From: Actinomycetes bacterium
GTDB taxonomy: Bacteria > Actinomycetota > Acidimicrobiia > Acidimicrobiales > RAAP-2
Reading direction: 5' to 3'
Assembly (NCBI GenBank): GCA_021820665.1
Contig: JAKADK010000008.1
Location: 1-61,118, forward strand
DNA: 61,118 nt
Positions 47,261 through 55,974 of the stretch are shown one piece after another. The notes under the pieces were generated by a model, which searched no databases, was not told the DNA's origin, and was given only the letters and a program-made list of their open reading frames with translations. A program made the position numbers and the translations under genes. Every line of letters starts with the position of its first letter. Position 1 is the stretch's first letter.

Positions 47261-47306
47261 ATTGGGCAGGGCACGGGAGCGTGCCCGCAGCGCTGAGGAG
47301 GAGACC

Positions 47307-47828
47307 ATGGCGGAGACCGCCAGATCGTTGTTCGGGTTCCCCGACCCAGTGGACGAACGGGCCGCACGCACCGTCGCCACCGGGGTGGTGGTGATGTGCG
47401 CGCTCGTTCTCGCGTTCCGGCAGGGCTGGCTCCTCGTGCCTCTGGCCTACGGCTTCTGGGCCCGGGTGGCGACCGGACCATCCCTCAGCCCGCTGGGCCA
47501 GCTCGCCACCCGGGTCGTGGCCCCCCGGCTGCGAGGTGCACCCCGACTGGTGCCCGGACCTCCGAAGCGCTTCGCCCAGGCCTTGGGCGTGGCCTTCTCC
47601 TCGACGGCTCTCGTGCTTTGGTTCGGCTTCGGTCTGGCCGCCGCCACGTGGTCCGTCGTGGCCCTGCTGGGTACGGCCGCCTTCCTCGAAGCAGCGTTCG
47701 GGCTGTGCCTGGGTTGCACCATCTTCGGGGTCCTCATGCGCCACGGCATCATCCCCGACGACGTGTGCGCGTCCTGCGCCGACCTGTCGATCCGACACCC
47801 CGAGCTCGCCCGCGACGGACGGGCCTGA
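47307..47828 (+). CDS. DUF4395 membrane protein
   Basis: 173 residues with paired hydrophobic segments (about 25-50 and 90-125) and a conserved FGLCLGCTIFG motif, plus PDDVCASC near the C-terminus. DUF4395 proteins are often next to thioredoxin or rhodanese genes, but none is here. ATG 47307 follows GAGGAGGAG by 5 bases. The cysteines suggest a thiol redox or sulfur-related role; this is inference. Confidence 0.88.
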   Translation: MAETARSLFGFPDPVDERAARTVATGVVVMCALVLAFRQGWLLVPLAYGFWARVATGPSLSPLGQLATRVVAPRLRGAPRLVPGPPKRFAQALGVAFSSTALVLWFGFGLAAATWSVVALLGTAAFLEAAFGLCLGCTIFGVLMRHGIIPDDVCASCADLSIRHPELARDGRA

Positions 47829-47902
47829 ACCTCTCCGGCAACGGCAACGACACCGCTGGAGCCGGTTGGGGTGCGGGTGCGGGTGCGGGCTCCCGCTGCC
47901 CC

Positions 47903-48469
47903 CTACAAGCGGCCGGCCAGCTGACGGGCGAGGGTGGCGATCTCCCGGGCGCAGGCCACGTACTCCGGGTCCTCGCCGCCCGCCGGATCGGTCACGTCCT
48001 CCCAGGGCTCCAACTCGACCCCGGCCAGGTCGAGTGCGGCGACACGGTGCTCGAGCGGCTCGGGGCCGGAGGGGAGGTCGCGCACCAGACGCCGTAGCGT
48101 CACCGTCCTCCCGGCGGCCTCCGGGTGCCTGCGCCGGACATAGCCGACGTGCTCGCCGGCCATCGCCACGATGAGCTGGGCAGCGGCCACGTCGTCGTCG
48201 GTCAGCTGATGGCTGCGGTGCACGGGAGCGTCGAAGCCGACCGACGCCAAGGCGTCCCTGGTACGCCTGCTCATCGGCTGCCCCTCGACGACGTGGGTGC
48301 CGGCCGTCACCACCGCCACCGGGAGCTCGCCGGTCGCCGGGTCGGGCGGTAGGGTCTCGGCGAGCACGGCCCCCGCCATCACCGACCGAGCAGCGTTCCC
48401 CGTGCAGAGCATGACGAGCAGTGGCCGGCTACCCGGCGCGCCGGCGGCCCCACGGCCACCGGCCTCCAC
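47903..48469 (-). CDS. Low-molecular-weight protein tyrosine phosphatase / arsenate reductase-like protein
   Basis: About 188 residues. The P-loop is VMLCTGNAARS (C-x4-R-S type, with Ala where many have Cys), and the acid loop VTDPAGG has the catalytic Asp. The spacing and GVELEPWEDVTDP fit the arsenate reductase/LMW-PTP fold. GTG 48469 lies one base past the dehydrogenase stop; GTG 48487 is an alternative. Probably co-transcribed with the acyl-CoA dehydrogenase. Substrate unknown. Confidence 0.85.
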   Translation of the reverse strand: MEAGGRGAAGAPGSRPLLVMLCTGNAARSVMAGAVLAETLPPDPATGELPVAVVTAGTHVVEGQPMSRRTRDALASVGFDAPVHRSHQLTDDDVAAAQLIVAMAGEHVGYVRRRHPEAAGRTVTLRRLVRDLPSGPEPLEHRVAALDLAGVELEPWEDVTDPAGGEDPEYVACAREIATLARQLAGRL

Positions 48470-48470
48470 G

Positions 48471-49685
48471 TCAGTTGACGTGCACACCGGAGATGGCCCG
48501 GGCGACGATCAACCGCTGGATCTCCGAGGTTCCCTCGAAGATGGTGTAGATCTTCGAGTCCCGGTGCCAGCGCTCGACCGGGTGCTCCCGGATGTAACCG
48601 TAGCCACCCATGATCTGGATCGCTTCCTCCGTGACGTAGACCGCGGTCTCGCCGGCGTAGAGCTTCGACATGGAGCCCTCACCGGACGTGAAGTCCTTCC
48701 CGGTACGCCCCATCCAGGCCGCTCTCCAGACGAGCAGTCGGGATGCGTCGATCCTGGTCTTCATGTCGGCAAGCTTGAAGGCGATGGCCTGGTTCTCGAT
48801 GATGGCCCGGCCGAACGCCTTCCGCTCCTTGGCGTAGTCGAGCGCGTACTCATAGGCGGCACGGGCGATGCCGAGCGCCTGGGCCCCTACCGACGGCCGG
48901 GAGGCTTCGAAGGTCTTCATGGCCGCCTGGCCACTGGAACGCTGCCCCTCCCGAGCCCGGGCGAGTCGCTCGTCGAGCTTCTCCTTGCCGCCGAGGAGGC
49001 AGTGGCCCGGGACGCGCACGTCGTCCAGCACCACCTCGGCGGTGTGCGACGCCCGGATGCCCATCTTCTTGAACTTCTGACCCTGGGAGAGCCCTGGTGT
49101 CTTCGGAGGGACGATGAAACTGGCCTGCCCACGCGACCCGAGGTCGGGGTCGACCGAGGCCACCACTACGTGGATGTCGGCGATCCCGCCATTGGTGATC
49201 CACGTCTTCGTGCCATTCAGCACCCACTCGTCTTTCGCCTCGTCGTAGACAGCCCGGGTCCGGAGGGACGACACGTCCGATCCGGCATCTGGCTCGGAGA
49301 CGGCGAAGGCGGCCAGCTGGACCTTCTCAGGAGTCCCGAAACACTGCGGACCCCACTCGACGAGCTGCTCCGGTGTCCCATTGGCGGCGATGCCGGCCAG
49401 ACCGAGCGTGCTTCCGAAGATGGACAGACCGATGCCGGCGTCGCCCCACGCCAGCTCCTCGTTGGCGATCGGGAGCAGCAGACCGCTCTCGTCCATGAAG
49501 CACTGGGTGATGAAGTCGAAGGAGTACAACCCGATCTTCGCCGCTTCCTGGATGATCGGCCACGGCGTCTCCTCCCGCTCGTCCCACTCGGAGCCGGCCG
49601 GACGGACCACCCCCTCCGCGAAGTCGTGCACCCACTTCTGGAGCTGGATCTGGTCCTCGGAGAGATCCATGGAGAACTCGGACAT
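48471..49685 (-). CDS. Acyl-CoA dehydrogenase
   Basis: 404 residues, flavin-dependent. FAD-binding AAFAVSEPDAGSDVSSLRT and TWITNGG, then RVPGHCLLGG, AQALGIARAAYEYALDYAKERKAFG, and the C-terminal IMGGYGYIREHPVERWHRD with catalytic Glu in FEGTSEIQRL. It oxidises an acyl-CoA and passes electrons to ETF (etfBA at 17-18.6 kb). Substrate chain length cannot be told. A candidate operator overlaps its likely promoter. Confidence 0.95.
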   Translation of the reverse strand: MSEFSMDLSEDQIQLQKWVHDFAEGVVRPAGSEWDEREETPWPIIQEAAKIGLYSFDFITQCFMDESGLLLPIANEELAWGDAGIGLSIFGSTLGLAGIAANGTPEQLVEWGPQCFGTPEKVQLAAFAVSEPDAGSDVSSLRTRAVYDEAKDEWVLNGTKTWITNGGIADIHVVVASVDPDLGSRGQASFIVPPKTPGLSQGQKFKKMGIRASHTAEVVLDDVRVPGHCLLGGKEKLDERLARAREGQRSSGQAAMKTFEASRPSVGAQALGIARAAYEYALDYAKERKAFGRAIIENQAIAFKLADMKTRIDASRLLVWRAAWMGRTGKDFTSGEGSMSKLYAGETAVYVTEEAIQIMGGYGYIREHPVERWHRDSKIYTIFEGTSEIQRLIVARAISGVHVN

Positions 49686-49710
49686 GGTGTGGCTCTACTT
49701 TCTGTCAAGC

Positions 49711-49738
49711 GGCTCCGACCATCACGCTGGTCGGAGCC
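49711..49738 (-). promoter_or_regulatory. Hairpin in the acyl-CoA dehydrogenase leader
   Basis: GGCTCCGACCA and its complement form a perfect 11-bp stem with a 6-base loop, 26 bases upstream of the ATG. It could stabilise or block the leader; no ribosome site is obvious after it. Confidence 0.55.
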
Positions 49739-49805
49739 GGTACGCACCGAACCTGGCACGGCGAACACCACCGAGGGGTCCCGGAAAGGGTGGACGTCGA
49801 AGAAC

Positions 49806-49823
49806 GGTTACCACAGAGTAACC
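49806..49823 (-). promoter_or_regulatory. Candidate operator over the acyl-CoA dehydrogenase promoter
   Basis: GGTTAC-N6-GTAACC, perfect 6-bp arms. On the minus strand it contains TACTCT, a TANNNT -10, so a bound regulator would block transcription. The distance to the ATG (about 120 bases) leaves room for the hairpin leader. Confidence 0.45.
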
Positions 49824-50209
49824 CAACGGAACGCCACGCGCCAGTGGATTGAGTCAGTCTAGCTGCCACTACTTCGACTGCGCCAACGCGTCGGGCGGCG
49901 GAGCCCCTCGGCGAGCGAAGCCGGGCCGGTGCGACCGGGGCGAGGGACATCTGGTCGGGCACATGGGCTCGGGCCGGCAACGGGCGCCCCATCTCGGCGC
50001 GGAGCCGGCCACCGAGTGGCCCAGAGAGACCCGGGGACGGGAGGTACGCCCCCGAACGCGGAGTAGTCCCCCACCCGGAGGCAGGGGACTACTCCCTACG
50101 CGTTCCTCGGCCTCGCGAGCGTTCCCGACCCTGCGGTCCGGTTCACCCAGCGGCGAGCCACCGACCGCCCACCTGCCGATCGGTCTCCCAGACCGGCGGG
50201 TGGACCAGG
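49824..50209. other. Non-coding gap between the acyl-CoA dehydrogenase and csp genes
   Basis: I see no credible gene in this stretch: open frames here have no domain and poor codon bias. Its one structured element is the 12-bp inverted repeat at 50060-50095, described separately. The rest is unexplained. Confidence 0.5.
50060..50095. promoter_or_regulatory. 12-bp perfect inverted repeat downstream of csp
   Basis: GGAGTAGTCCCC and its complement GGGGACTACTCC flank 12 bases. It lies 115 bases past the csp stop on the minus strand. It may be a terminator or a paired binding site; each arm itself contains TCCC/GGGA half-sites four bases apart. Confidence 0.5.
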
Positions 50210-50416
50210 TCAGCCTGCGGCGCGGACGTCGACGGCCTGGAGGCCCTTCGGGCCTTCCTGCACGTCGAACTCCACCGCTTGACCCTCCTCGAGGCTGCGG
50301 AAGCCATTCATCTGGATGGCCGAATGATGTACGAAGACATCAGGACCACCACCCGGCTGCGAGATGAACCCGAAGCCTTTTTCTGCGTTGAACCACTTGA
50401 CTGTTCCGGATGCCAC
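50210..50416 (-). CDS. Cold shock protein
   Basis: 68 residues, a single cold shock domain. RNA-binding motifs are KGFGFI (RNP1) and VFVHHS (RNP2), with WFN before and [10 protein letters not shown] at the end. It acts as an RNA chaperone. The start is a GTG following AGGAAAGGGG; the start codon sits in a 15-bp palindrome. The region upstream to 50585 holds no other gene and may be a leader. Confidence 0.96.
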   Translation of the reverse strand: MASGTVKWFNAEKGFGFISQPGGGPDVFVHHSAIQMNGFRSLEEGQAVEFDVQEGPKGLQAVDVRAAG

Positions 50417-50424
50417 GGTGGCAT
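50410..50424 (-). promoter_or_regulatory. Palindrome spanning the csp start codon
   Basis: ATGCCAC-C-GTGGCAT on the minus strand: 7-bp arms around one base, with the GTG start inside the right arm. It could fold into a 5-bp stem that hides the start at some temperatures, or be an operator. Confidence 0.35.
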
Positions 50425-50585
50425 TCCCCTTTCCTGCAAACGTACATTGCAGAGAGGGACCGCCTCGGCGGAATCGATGCCACCCGGAACCCGAGTACTA
50501 CACCGACACTGGACCTGCTCGGACCTTCTCGGTGGAGAACGCTAGCAGGCCGGTGGTCCCCCGCCACTCCCCCGGGCCGGAGCGC

Positions 50586-52013
50586 TCATCCGCGTCCCAG
50601 AGCATCGTCGCCACCCGAGGCGGCGGCACGCCGGATACGGGTCCCGCTCGGCGAGTCCTCCACGACCCAGCCGAGGGAGACCAGCTCGTCGCGCAATGCG
50701 TCGGCCAACGCCCAGTCGCGACGCTCCCGGGCCGCGTCTCGCCGCTGGACGAGTGCGTCCACGACCGGGTCGGCGGTCTCCACCGCCGGGCCGGCCAGGT
50801 CGAGACCGAGCGCGCCGCACAGGACGGCGACCGTTCGCGCCAACAGCTCAGCGCCGGCCGCCTCCCCGCGGTCGGCCGCGGTGTGGGCCTTGCGGACCAG
50901 CTCGAAGATGCCGGCCACCGCTCCGGGAGTGTCCAGGTCGTCGTCCATCGAGGCACAGAACCGGTCGAGTGCCTCGCCGTCGATCTCGGGATGGTCGGAG
51001 CTACGGACCGGCGTACTGCCGGCGCCCAGGGCCACCAGCGAGAACCGGCGGGCGAGCTCGTCGAGCCGGGCCAGACCCGCCTCCGCGTCGGAGACCGTCT
51101 CCGGTGTCACCTCGATCGGCGACCGGTAGTGCGATCGGAGGACCAGCAGCCGGTAAGCCCGCCCACCGCCTTTCGCCAGGAGGTCGTCCAACCCGGAGAA
51201 GTTGCCGAGGGACTTCGACATCTTCTCCCCGTCGACCGTGACCCACCCATTGTGCACCCAGTGATGGGCGAAGTCCCGGCCGAGCGCCACCGCCTGGGCC
51301 CGCTCGTTCTCGTGGTGCGGGAAGATCAGGTCGATCGCCCCCCCGTGGATGTCGAAGCCGTCACCGAGGAGGCCGAGGGACATGACGACGCACTCGGTGT
51401 GCCACCCAGGACGGCCCGCTCCCCAGGGCGAGCTCCAGGTGGGCTCACCCGGCTTGGCCTTCTTCCACAGCACGAAATCCAGGGGTGACCGCTTCTCGTC
51501 GACCGCGTCGACCCGAGCTCCGGCACGGAGCGACTCCAGCGGCTGATGGGCGAGGAGCCCGTAGCCGGGCACCTTCGCCACCTCCAGGTACACCCCGTCG
51601 GATGTCTCGTAGGCGACCCCGCGGGTCTCGAGCTCGGCGATGGTCTCCACCATGGCTCCGACGTAGGCGGTGGCATGCGGGGCGGCGTCCGGACGCAACA
51701 CCGAGAGGCCGGCCATGGCGTCCCACCACACCGCCTCGTAGCGGGACGTGAGCTCCGCCGGCTCGACGCCCCGCAGCCGGGCCCGCTCGATCACGTTGTC
51801 GTCGATGTCGGTGATGTTGGAGACGTAGGTCACCTCCCGCCCGCCGAAGAGGAGATACCGCCTGAGCACGTCGAAGACCAGGGAGAAGCGGCCGTGGCCC
51901 AGGTGGGGCGCGTCATAGACGGTCGGGCCGCAGACGTAGAGGGATGCCCGGCCCGCCGCCCGGAACCGGACCTCGGACACCGCTCCGGTCGCCGTGTCGT
52001 GGAGTCGCAGCAC
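50586..52013 (-). CDS. cysS: Cysteinyl-tRNA synthetase
   Basis: 475 residues, class I. Zinc/Cys ligands begin at Cys28 (YVCGPTVYDAPHLGHGR, with the HIGH-type HLGH at 37-40), then GWHTEC, FPHHENE, and KMSKSLGN. The family block ITDIDDNVI is present. MshC of mycothiol synthesis is a close relative, but the length and the intact C-terminal anticodon domain (RDWALADALRDELVSLGW) point to CysRS. The GTG lies 21 bases from the divergent valS start. Confidence 0.96.
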   Translation of the reverse strand: MLRLHDTATGAVSEVRFRAAGRASLYVCGPTVYDAPHLGHGRFSLVFDVLRRYLLFGGREVTYVSNITDIDDNVIERARLRGVEPAELTSRYEAVWWDAMAGLSVLRPDAAPHATAYVGAMVETIAELETRGVAYETSDGVYLEVAKVPGYGLLAHQPLESLRAGARVDAVDEKRSPLDFVLWKKAKPGEPTWSSPWGAGRPGWHTECVVMSLGLLGDGFDIHGGAIDLIFPHHENERAQAVALGRDFAHHWVHNGWVTVDGEKMSKSLGNFSGLDDLLAKGGGRAYRLLVLRSHYRSPIEVTPETVSDAEAGLARLDELARRFSLVALGAGSTPVRSSDHPEIDGEALDRFCASMDDDLDTPGAVAGIFELVRKAHTAADRGEAAGAELLARTVAVLCGALGLDLAGPAVETADPVVDALVQRRDAARERRDWALADALRDELVSLGWVVEDSPSGTRIRRAAASGGDDALGRG

Positions 52014-52034
52014 GCAGGGTACGGTAACCCGATC
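52014..52034. promoter_or_regulatory. Symmetric -10 between divergent cysS and valS
   Basis: TACGGTA (52020-52026) fits TANNNT on both strands. It lies 7 bases before the cysS GTG (minus) and 9 bases before the valS ATG (plus), so both messages should be leaderless or have a few leader bases. The whole gap is only 21 bases. Confidence 0.5.
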
Positions 52035-54764
52035 ATGAGCGCCGATGTGCCACTCCCGGGGACCGAGCCGCCCGGCGTCCCCACCGGCGCCGGCATTCCC
52101 GACAAGCCCGCCCTCGAGGGTCTCGAGGCCAAGTGGTCGGCCCGGTGGGAAGGAGCGGGCATCTACCGCTTCGACCGCACCGCACCGCGCTCGCGGGTGT
52201 TCTCGATCGACACCCCCCCGCCGACGGTGTCGGGATCGCTCCACGTCGGCCACGTCTTCTCCTACACCCACACCGACGCCGTGGCCCGGTTCCAGCGGAT
52301 GTCGGGCAAGGAGGTCTTCTACCCGATGGGGTGGGACGACAACGGGCTCCCAACGGAGCGCCGGGTCCAGAACTACTTCGGCGTGCGCTGCGACCCCGGC
52401 CTGCCCTTCGATCCCGACTTCGTGCCGCCAGACCCGGTGCCAAAGGAACCGGTGGCGGTGTCCCGACCGAACTTCGTCGCACTGTGCGCCCGGCTCACCG
52501 CCGAGGACGAGGTGGCCTTCGAGCACCTGTGGCGCCAGCTCGGCCTGTCGGTGGACTGGGCGCGTACCTACGCGACGGTGTCGCCGTCCTCACAGCGGGC
52601 ATCCCAGCGAGCCTTCCTCCGGCAGCTCGGCACCGGCGACATCTACCAGCAGACCGCCCCCACCCTCTGGGACGTCGACTTCCAGACGGCGGTGTCCCAG
52701 GCGGAGCTGGAGGACCGGGAGCGCCCCGGCGCCTACCACCGGCTCCGCTTCACGCGCCTGGACGGGAACGGCCATCCGCTGACCGGGGACGAGGCCGTGG
52801 AGATCGAGACCACACGTCCCGAGCTCCTCGCCGCCTGCGTGGCCCTCGTGGCCCATCCCGACGACGAGCGGTACGCACCCCTCTTCGGGACGGAGGTCGC
52901 CACTCCCCTCTTCGACGTCCGGGTGCCGGTGGTGGCCCACCCCCTGGCCGATCCCGAAAAAGGGTCCGGGATCGCCATGATCTGCACGTTCGGCGACACC
53001 ACCGACGTCGTGTGGTGGCGGGAGCTCGACCTGCCTACCCGGACCATCGTCGGGAGGGACGGACGGCTCCTCCCGGTGACCTGGGGACGGCCCGGCTGGG
53101 AGTCGGCCGATCCCGACGCCGCGCGGCGCGCCTACGAGGAGCTCGTCGGGAAGACGGTTCGCCAGGCCCAGACCCGCATCGTGGAGCTCCTTGCGGAGAC
53201 CGGCGCGCTGGTGGGTGAGCCCCGGACCATCACCCACCCGGTGAAGTTCTACGAACGGGGTGAGCGGCCTCTGGAGATCGTTTCGTCCCGCCAGTGGTTC
53301 ATCCGCACGCTCCCGCTGCGGGACCGCCTGGTGGCCCGGGGGGAAGAGCTCGTCTGGCACCCTTCGTACATGGCCCACCGCTACCGGGCATGGGTCGAGG
53401 GTCTGACCGCCGACTGGAACATCAGCCGGCAACGGTTCTTCGGGGTCCCGGTGCCGGTGTGGTACCCGGTCGACACCGCTGGAACCGTCGACTACGGCCA
53501 CCCGTTGGCCCCCGACGAGGCCCGGCTCCCCGTCGACCCGTCGACGGACGTCCCCGACGGCTACGAGGAGCACCAGCGCGGAGAACCGGGCGGGTTCGTC
53601 GGCGATCCGGACGTGCTCGACACATGGGCCACCTCCTCCCTCACCCCGCAGATCGCCGGCGGATGGGAGGACGACCCGGACCTGTTCGCCCGGGTGTTCC
53701 CGATGGACCTCCGGCCCCAGGGCCACGACATCATCCGCACGTGGCTCTTCACGACGATCGTGCGGGCGGAGCTCGAGCACGGGAGCCTGCCCTGGGCCAA
53801 CGCCGCCATCTCGGGCTGGGTGCTCGATCCAGACCGGAAGAAGATGTCGAAGTCCAAGGGCAACGTCGTCACCCCCCTCCCCCTGGTGGAGACGCACGGC
53901 GCCGACGCCGTGCGCTACTGGGCGGCGAGCGGTCGACCCGGTACCGACACCGCCGTCGACGAAGGCCAGATGAAGGTGGGCCGGCGACTGGCCATCAAGA
54001 TCCTCAACGCCTCGCGGTTCGCATTGGGCCGGTTGGCCGTGGACGGGAGCGCCGTCGAGGTGCCCGAGCCCGGGGCGGTCACCGTCGACCTGGACCGGGC
54101 CTTGCTCGTCCGGCTGGCCGACGTCGTGGACGAGTCGACCGCCGCACTGGAGGCCTACGACTACGCCCGGGCACTGGAGCGGACCGAGACCTTCTTCTGG
54201 GCGTTCTGCGACGACTACCTGGAGCTCGTCAAGGCTCGGGCCTACGCCGGCGGAGACGGCGCCGGACCGCTGTCGGCCCGGGCCACCCTCGGTGTCGCCC
54301 TGTCGGTGCAGCTCCGCCTGTTCGCGCCCTTCCTTCCCTTCGTCACCGAAGAGGTCTGGTCGTGGTGGCAACCTGGCTCGATCCACCGGGCCCCGTGGCC
54401 CCGGGTCGGCGAGCTCGGCTTCGGCGTCGCCCGCACCGGGTCGATCGCGGAACGGCTGGACGCCTCCACCCCCTCCACTTCCACGCCCGCGACGGCCGGC
54501 CCCACGCCCTCGGCGCTCGACGTGGCCAGCGAGGTGCTCGGAGCGATCAGGAAGGCGAAGACGGCTGCGAAACGCTCGATGCGGTCCCCGGTCGCCCGCC
54601 TGGTGGTGACCGGTTCGGAGACGCAGCTCGCCTCCTTCGCCGCGGCGAAGCCCGACCTGTGCGAAGCCGGCGGCGTTCTCTCCGTCGAGGTGCTCACCCG
54701 ACAGGACGTGCCCGGCCCCAGCGAACCGCTCGCCGTCGAGGTCGTCCTCGCCGACGACGTCTGA
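52035..54764 (+). CDS. valS: Valyl-tRNA synthetase (archaeal-like form)
   Basis: 909 residues, class I. HIGH motif in PPTVSGSLHVGHVFSYTHTD, KMSKSKGN near residue 603, an editing domain (ETTRPELLAACVALVAHP), and an anticodon domain. The sequence FYPMGWDDNGLPTERRVQNY differs from the common bacterial ValRS (PGTDHAGIATQ) and fits the archaeal-like form. The C-terminus lacks an obvious long coiled coil. Only 21 bases separate it from cysS. Confidence 0.94.
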   Translation: MSADVPLPGTEPPGVPTGAGIPDKPALEGLEAKWSARWEGAGIYRFDRTAPRSRVFSIDTPPPTVSGSLHVGHVFSYTHTDAVARFQRMSGKEVFYPMGWDDNGLPTERRVQNYFGVRCDPGLPFDPDFVPPDPVPKEPVAVSRPNFVALCARLTAEDEVAFEHLWRQLGLSVDWARTYATVSPSSQRASQRAFLRQLGTGDIYQQTAPTLWDVDFQTAVSQAELEDRERPGAYHRLRFTRLDGNGHPLTGDEAVEIETTRPELLAACVALVAHPDDERYAPLFGTEVATPLFDVRVPVVAHPLADPEKGSGIAMICTFGDTTDVVWWRELDLPTRTIVGRDGRLLPVTWGRPGWESADPDAARRAYEELVGKTVRQAQTRIVELLAETGALVGEPRTITHPVKFYERGERPLEIVSSRQWFIRTLPLRDRLVARGEELVWHPSYMAHRYRAWVEGLTADWNISRQRFFGVPVPVWYPVDTAGTVDYGHPLAPDEARLPVDPSTDVPDGYEEHQRGEPGGFVGDPDVLDTWATSSLTPQIAGGWEDDPDLFARVFPMDLRPQGHDIIRTWLFTTIVRAELEHGSLPWANAAISGWVLDPDRKKMSKSKGNVVTPLPLVETHGADAVRYWAASGRPGTDTAVDEGQMKVGRRLAIKILNASRFALGRLAVDGSAVEVPEPGAVTVDLDRALLVRLADVVDESTAALEAYDYARALERTETFFWAFCDDYLELVKARAYAGGDGAGPLSARATLGVALSVQLRLFAPFLPFVTEEVWSWWQPGSIHRAPWPRVGELGFGVARTGSIAERLDASTPSTSTPATAGPTPSALDVASEVLGAIRKAKTAAKRSMRSPVARLVVTGSETQLASFAAAKPDLCEAGGVLSVEVLTRQDVPGPSEPLAVEVVLADDV

Positions 54765-54845
54765 CCCGTCTGACCCGTCTGAGGGGGCGCCCGCCCCTGC
54801 GTCAGCGGGGAGCACCCGCCTGCCGGCGCCGGATCCCAGGAGTCC

Positions 54846-55820
54846 TCAGGGACGGTGCGCGACGACGGAGGCAGCGGGGACCGTTCCCAACCGTCCGGCC
54901 TGGTAGTCGGCCATCGCCTGGGCGATCTCCTCGCGCGTGTTCATCACGAACGGTCCGTAGTGCACGACCGGCTCCCCGATCGGGCGGCCACCGAGCAGGA
55001 GAACCTCCAGCGTCTGGGACCGGCCGTCCTGCGAGGCGGACGCGTCGACCTGGATCCGGTCACCGGGCCCGAACAGTGCCAGCTGGCCCATGGCCACCGG
55101 ACGGCGCTCCTCGCCCACGGCACCCCGCCCAGCCAGTACGTAGGCGAGGGCGTTGAACGAGGGGTCCCAGGGCAGCTCGAGCCGAGCACCGGGTTGGACC
55201 GTTGCGTGGATCATCGCCATCGGGGTGAACGTGGAACCGGGTCCGCGATGCCCGGCCACCTCGCCGGCGATCACCCGGAGGAGCACACCCCCGTCGGGGG
55301 AGGTGAGCAAGGCCTCCTCGGCGCCGCGGATGTCCTGGTAGCGCGGAGCATTGGCCTTGTTGGCGGCCGGGAGGTTCACCCAGAGCTGGATGCCGTGGAA
55401 GAGACCCCCGGAGACCACCAGCTCCTCGGGAGGCGCCTCGATGTGCAGGATGCCCGCCCCCGCCGTCATCCACTGGGTATCGCCGTCGGTGATCCGCCCG
55501 CCCCCGCCGTTCGAGTCCTGATGCTCGAAGACGCCGTCGATCAGATAGGTGACCGTCTCGAAGCCTCGGTGGGGGTGCCACGGCGTACCCTTTGGCTCAC
55601 CGGGCGCGTAGTCGACCTCTCCCATCTGGTCCATGTGCACGAAGGGGTCGAGGTCGGCCAGCGCGACCCCGGCGAAGGCCCGGCGCACCGGGAACCCCTC
55701 CCCCTCCAGCCCACTCGGCGCCGTCGTCACCGAACGCACCGGCCGCACCCGGCCGACCGCCCGGTCGGGCTCGGGGACCCTCGGCAGCACAGTCACATCG
55801 GGAACGGTCATCGCCGGCAT
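54846..55820 (-). CDS. Pirin family protein
   Basis: 324 residues, bicupin. The N-cupin metal motif HPHRGFETVTYLIDG with later His/Glu (GILHIEAP) is intact, and the C-terminal Pirin_C domain follows (VLAGRGAVG...LALFGPGD, LGGRPIGEPVVHYGPFVMNT). Bacterial pirins include quercetin dioxygenase-like and redox-sensing members. ATG 55820 has GAGGAG upstream. A 9-bp repeat (TGACCCGTC) lies in the gap after valS. Confidence 0.93.
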   Translation of the reverse strand: MPAMTVPDVTVLPRVPEPDRAVGRVRPVRSVTTAPSGLEGEGFPVRRAFAGVALADLDPFVHMDQMGEVDYAPGEPKGTPWHPHRGFETVTYLIDGVFEHQDSNGGGGRITDGDTQWMTAGAGILHIEAPPEELVVSGGLFHGIQLWVNLPAANKANAPRYQDIRGAEEALLTSPDGGVLLRVIAGEVAGHRGPGSTFTPMAMIHATVQPGARLELPWDPSFNALAYVLAGRGAVGEERRPVAMGQLALFGPGDRIQVDASASQDGRSQTLEVLLLGGRPIGEPVVHYGPFVMNTREEIAQAMADYQAGRLGTVPAASVVAHRP

Positions 55821-55974
55821 CGCGGCCTCCTCGTGTCTCCGGATCCCCAGGCGGCTCGCCGGGATCCACGCACCGATAGAACGTCGGCGCCCGGCCGGTA
55901 TTCCCCGGGCTCGGCGTACGTGCGTGCATGAGGTGATCGGCCGGGGCATATCGGCCGGGGCAGGACCGCACCGC

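Noticed and set aside
50060..50095. DosR box
   Set aside because: It contains GGGACT half-sites but not the required spacing or the central AT-rich pair of the DosR palindrome, and no dormancy gene is adjacent.
49849..50367. 172-codon plus-strand open frame in the acyl-CoA dehydrogenase-csp gap
   Set aside because: No start signal, no domain, Arg/Pro/Gly-rich, and it runs antisense into csp.
50586..52013. MshC (mycothiol ligase) instead of CysRS
   Set aside because: Full CysRS length with C-terminal anticodon-binding region, and no other mycothiol gene beside it.
52590..54815. 741-codon minus-strand open frame opposite valS
   Set aside because: Antisense to ValRS motifs; low-complexity product without recognisable fold.
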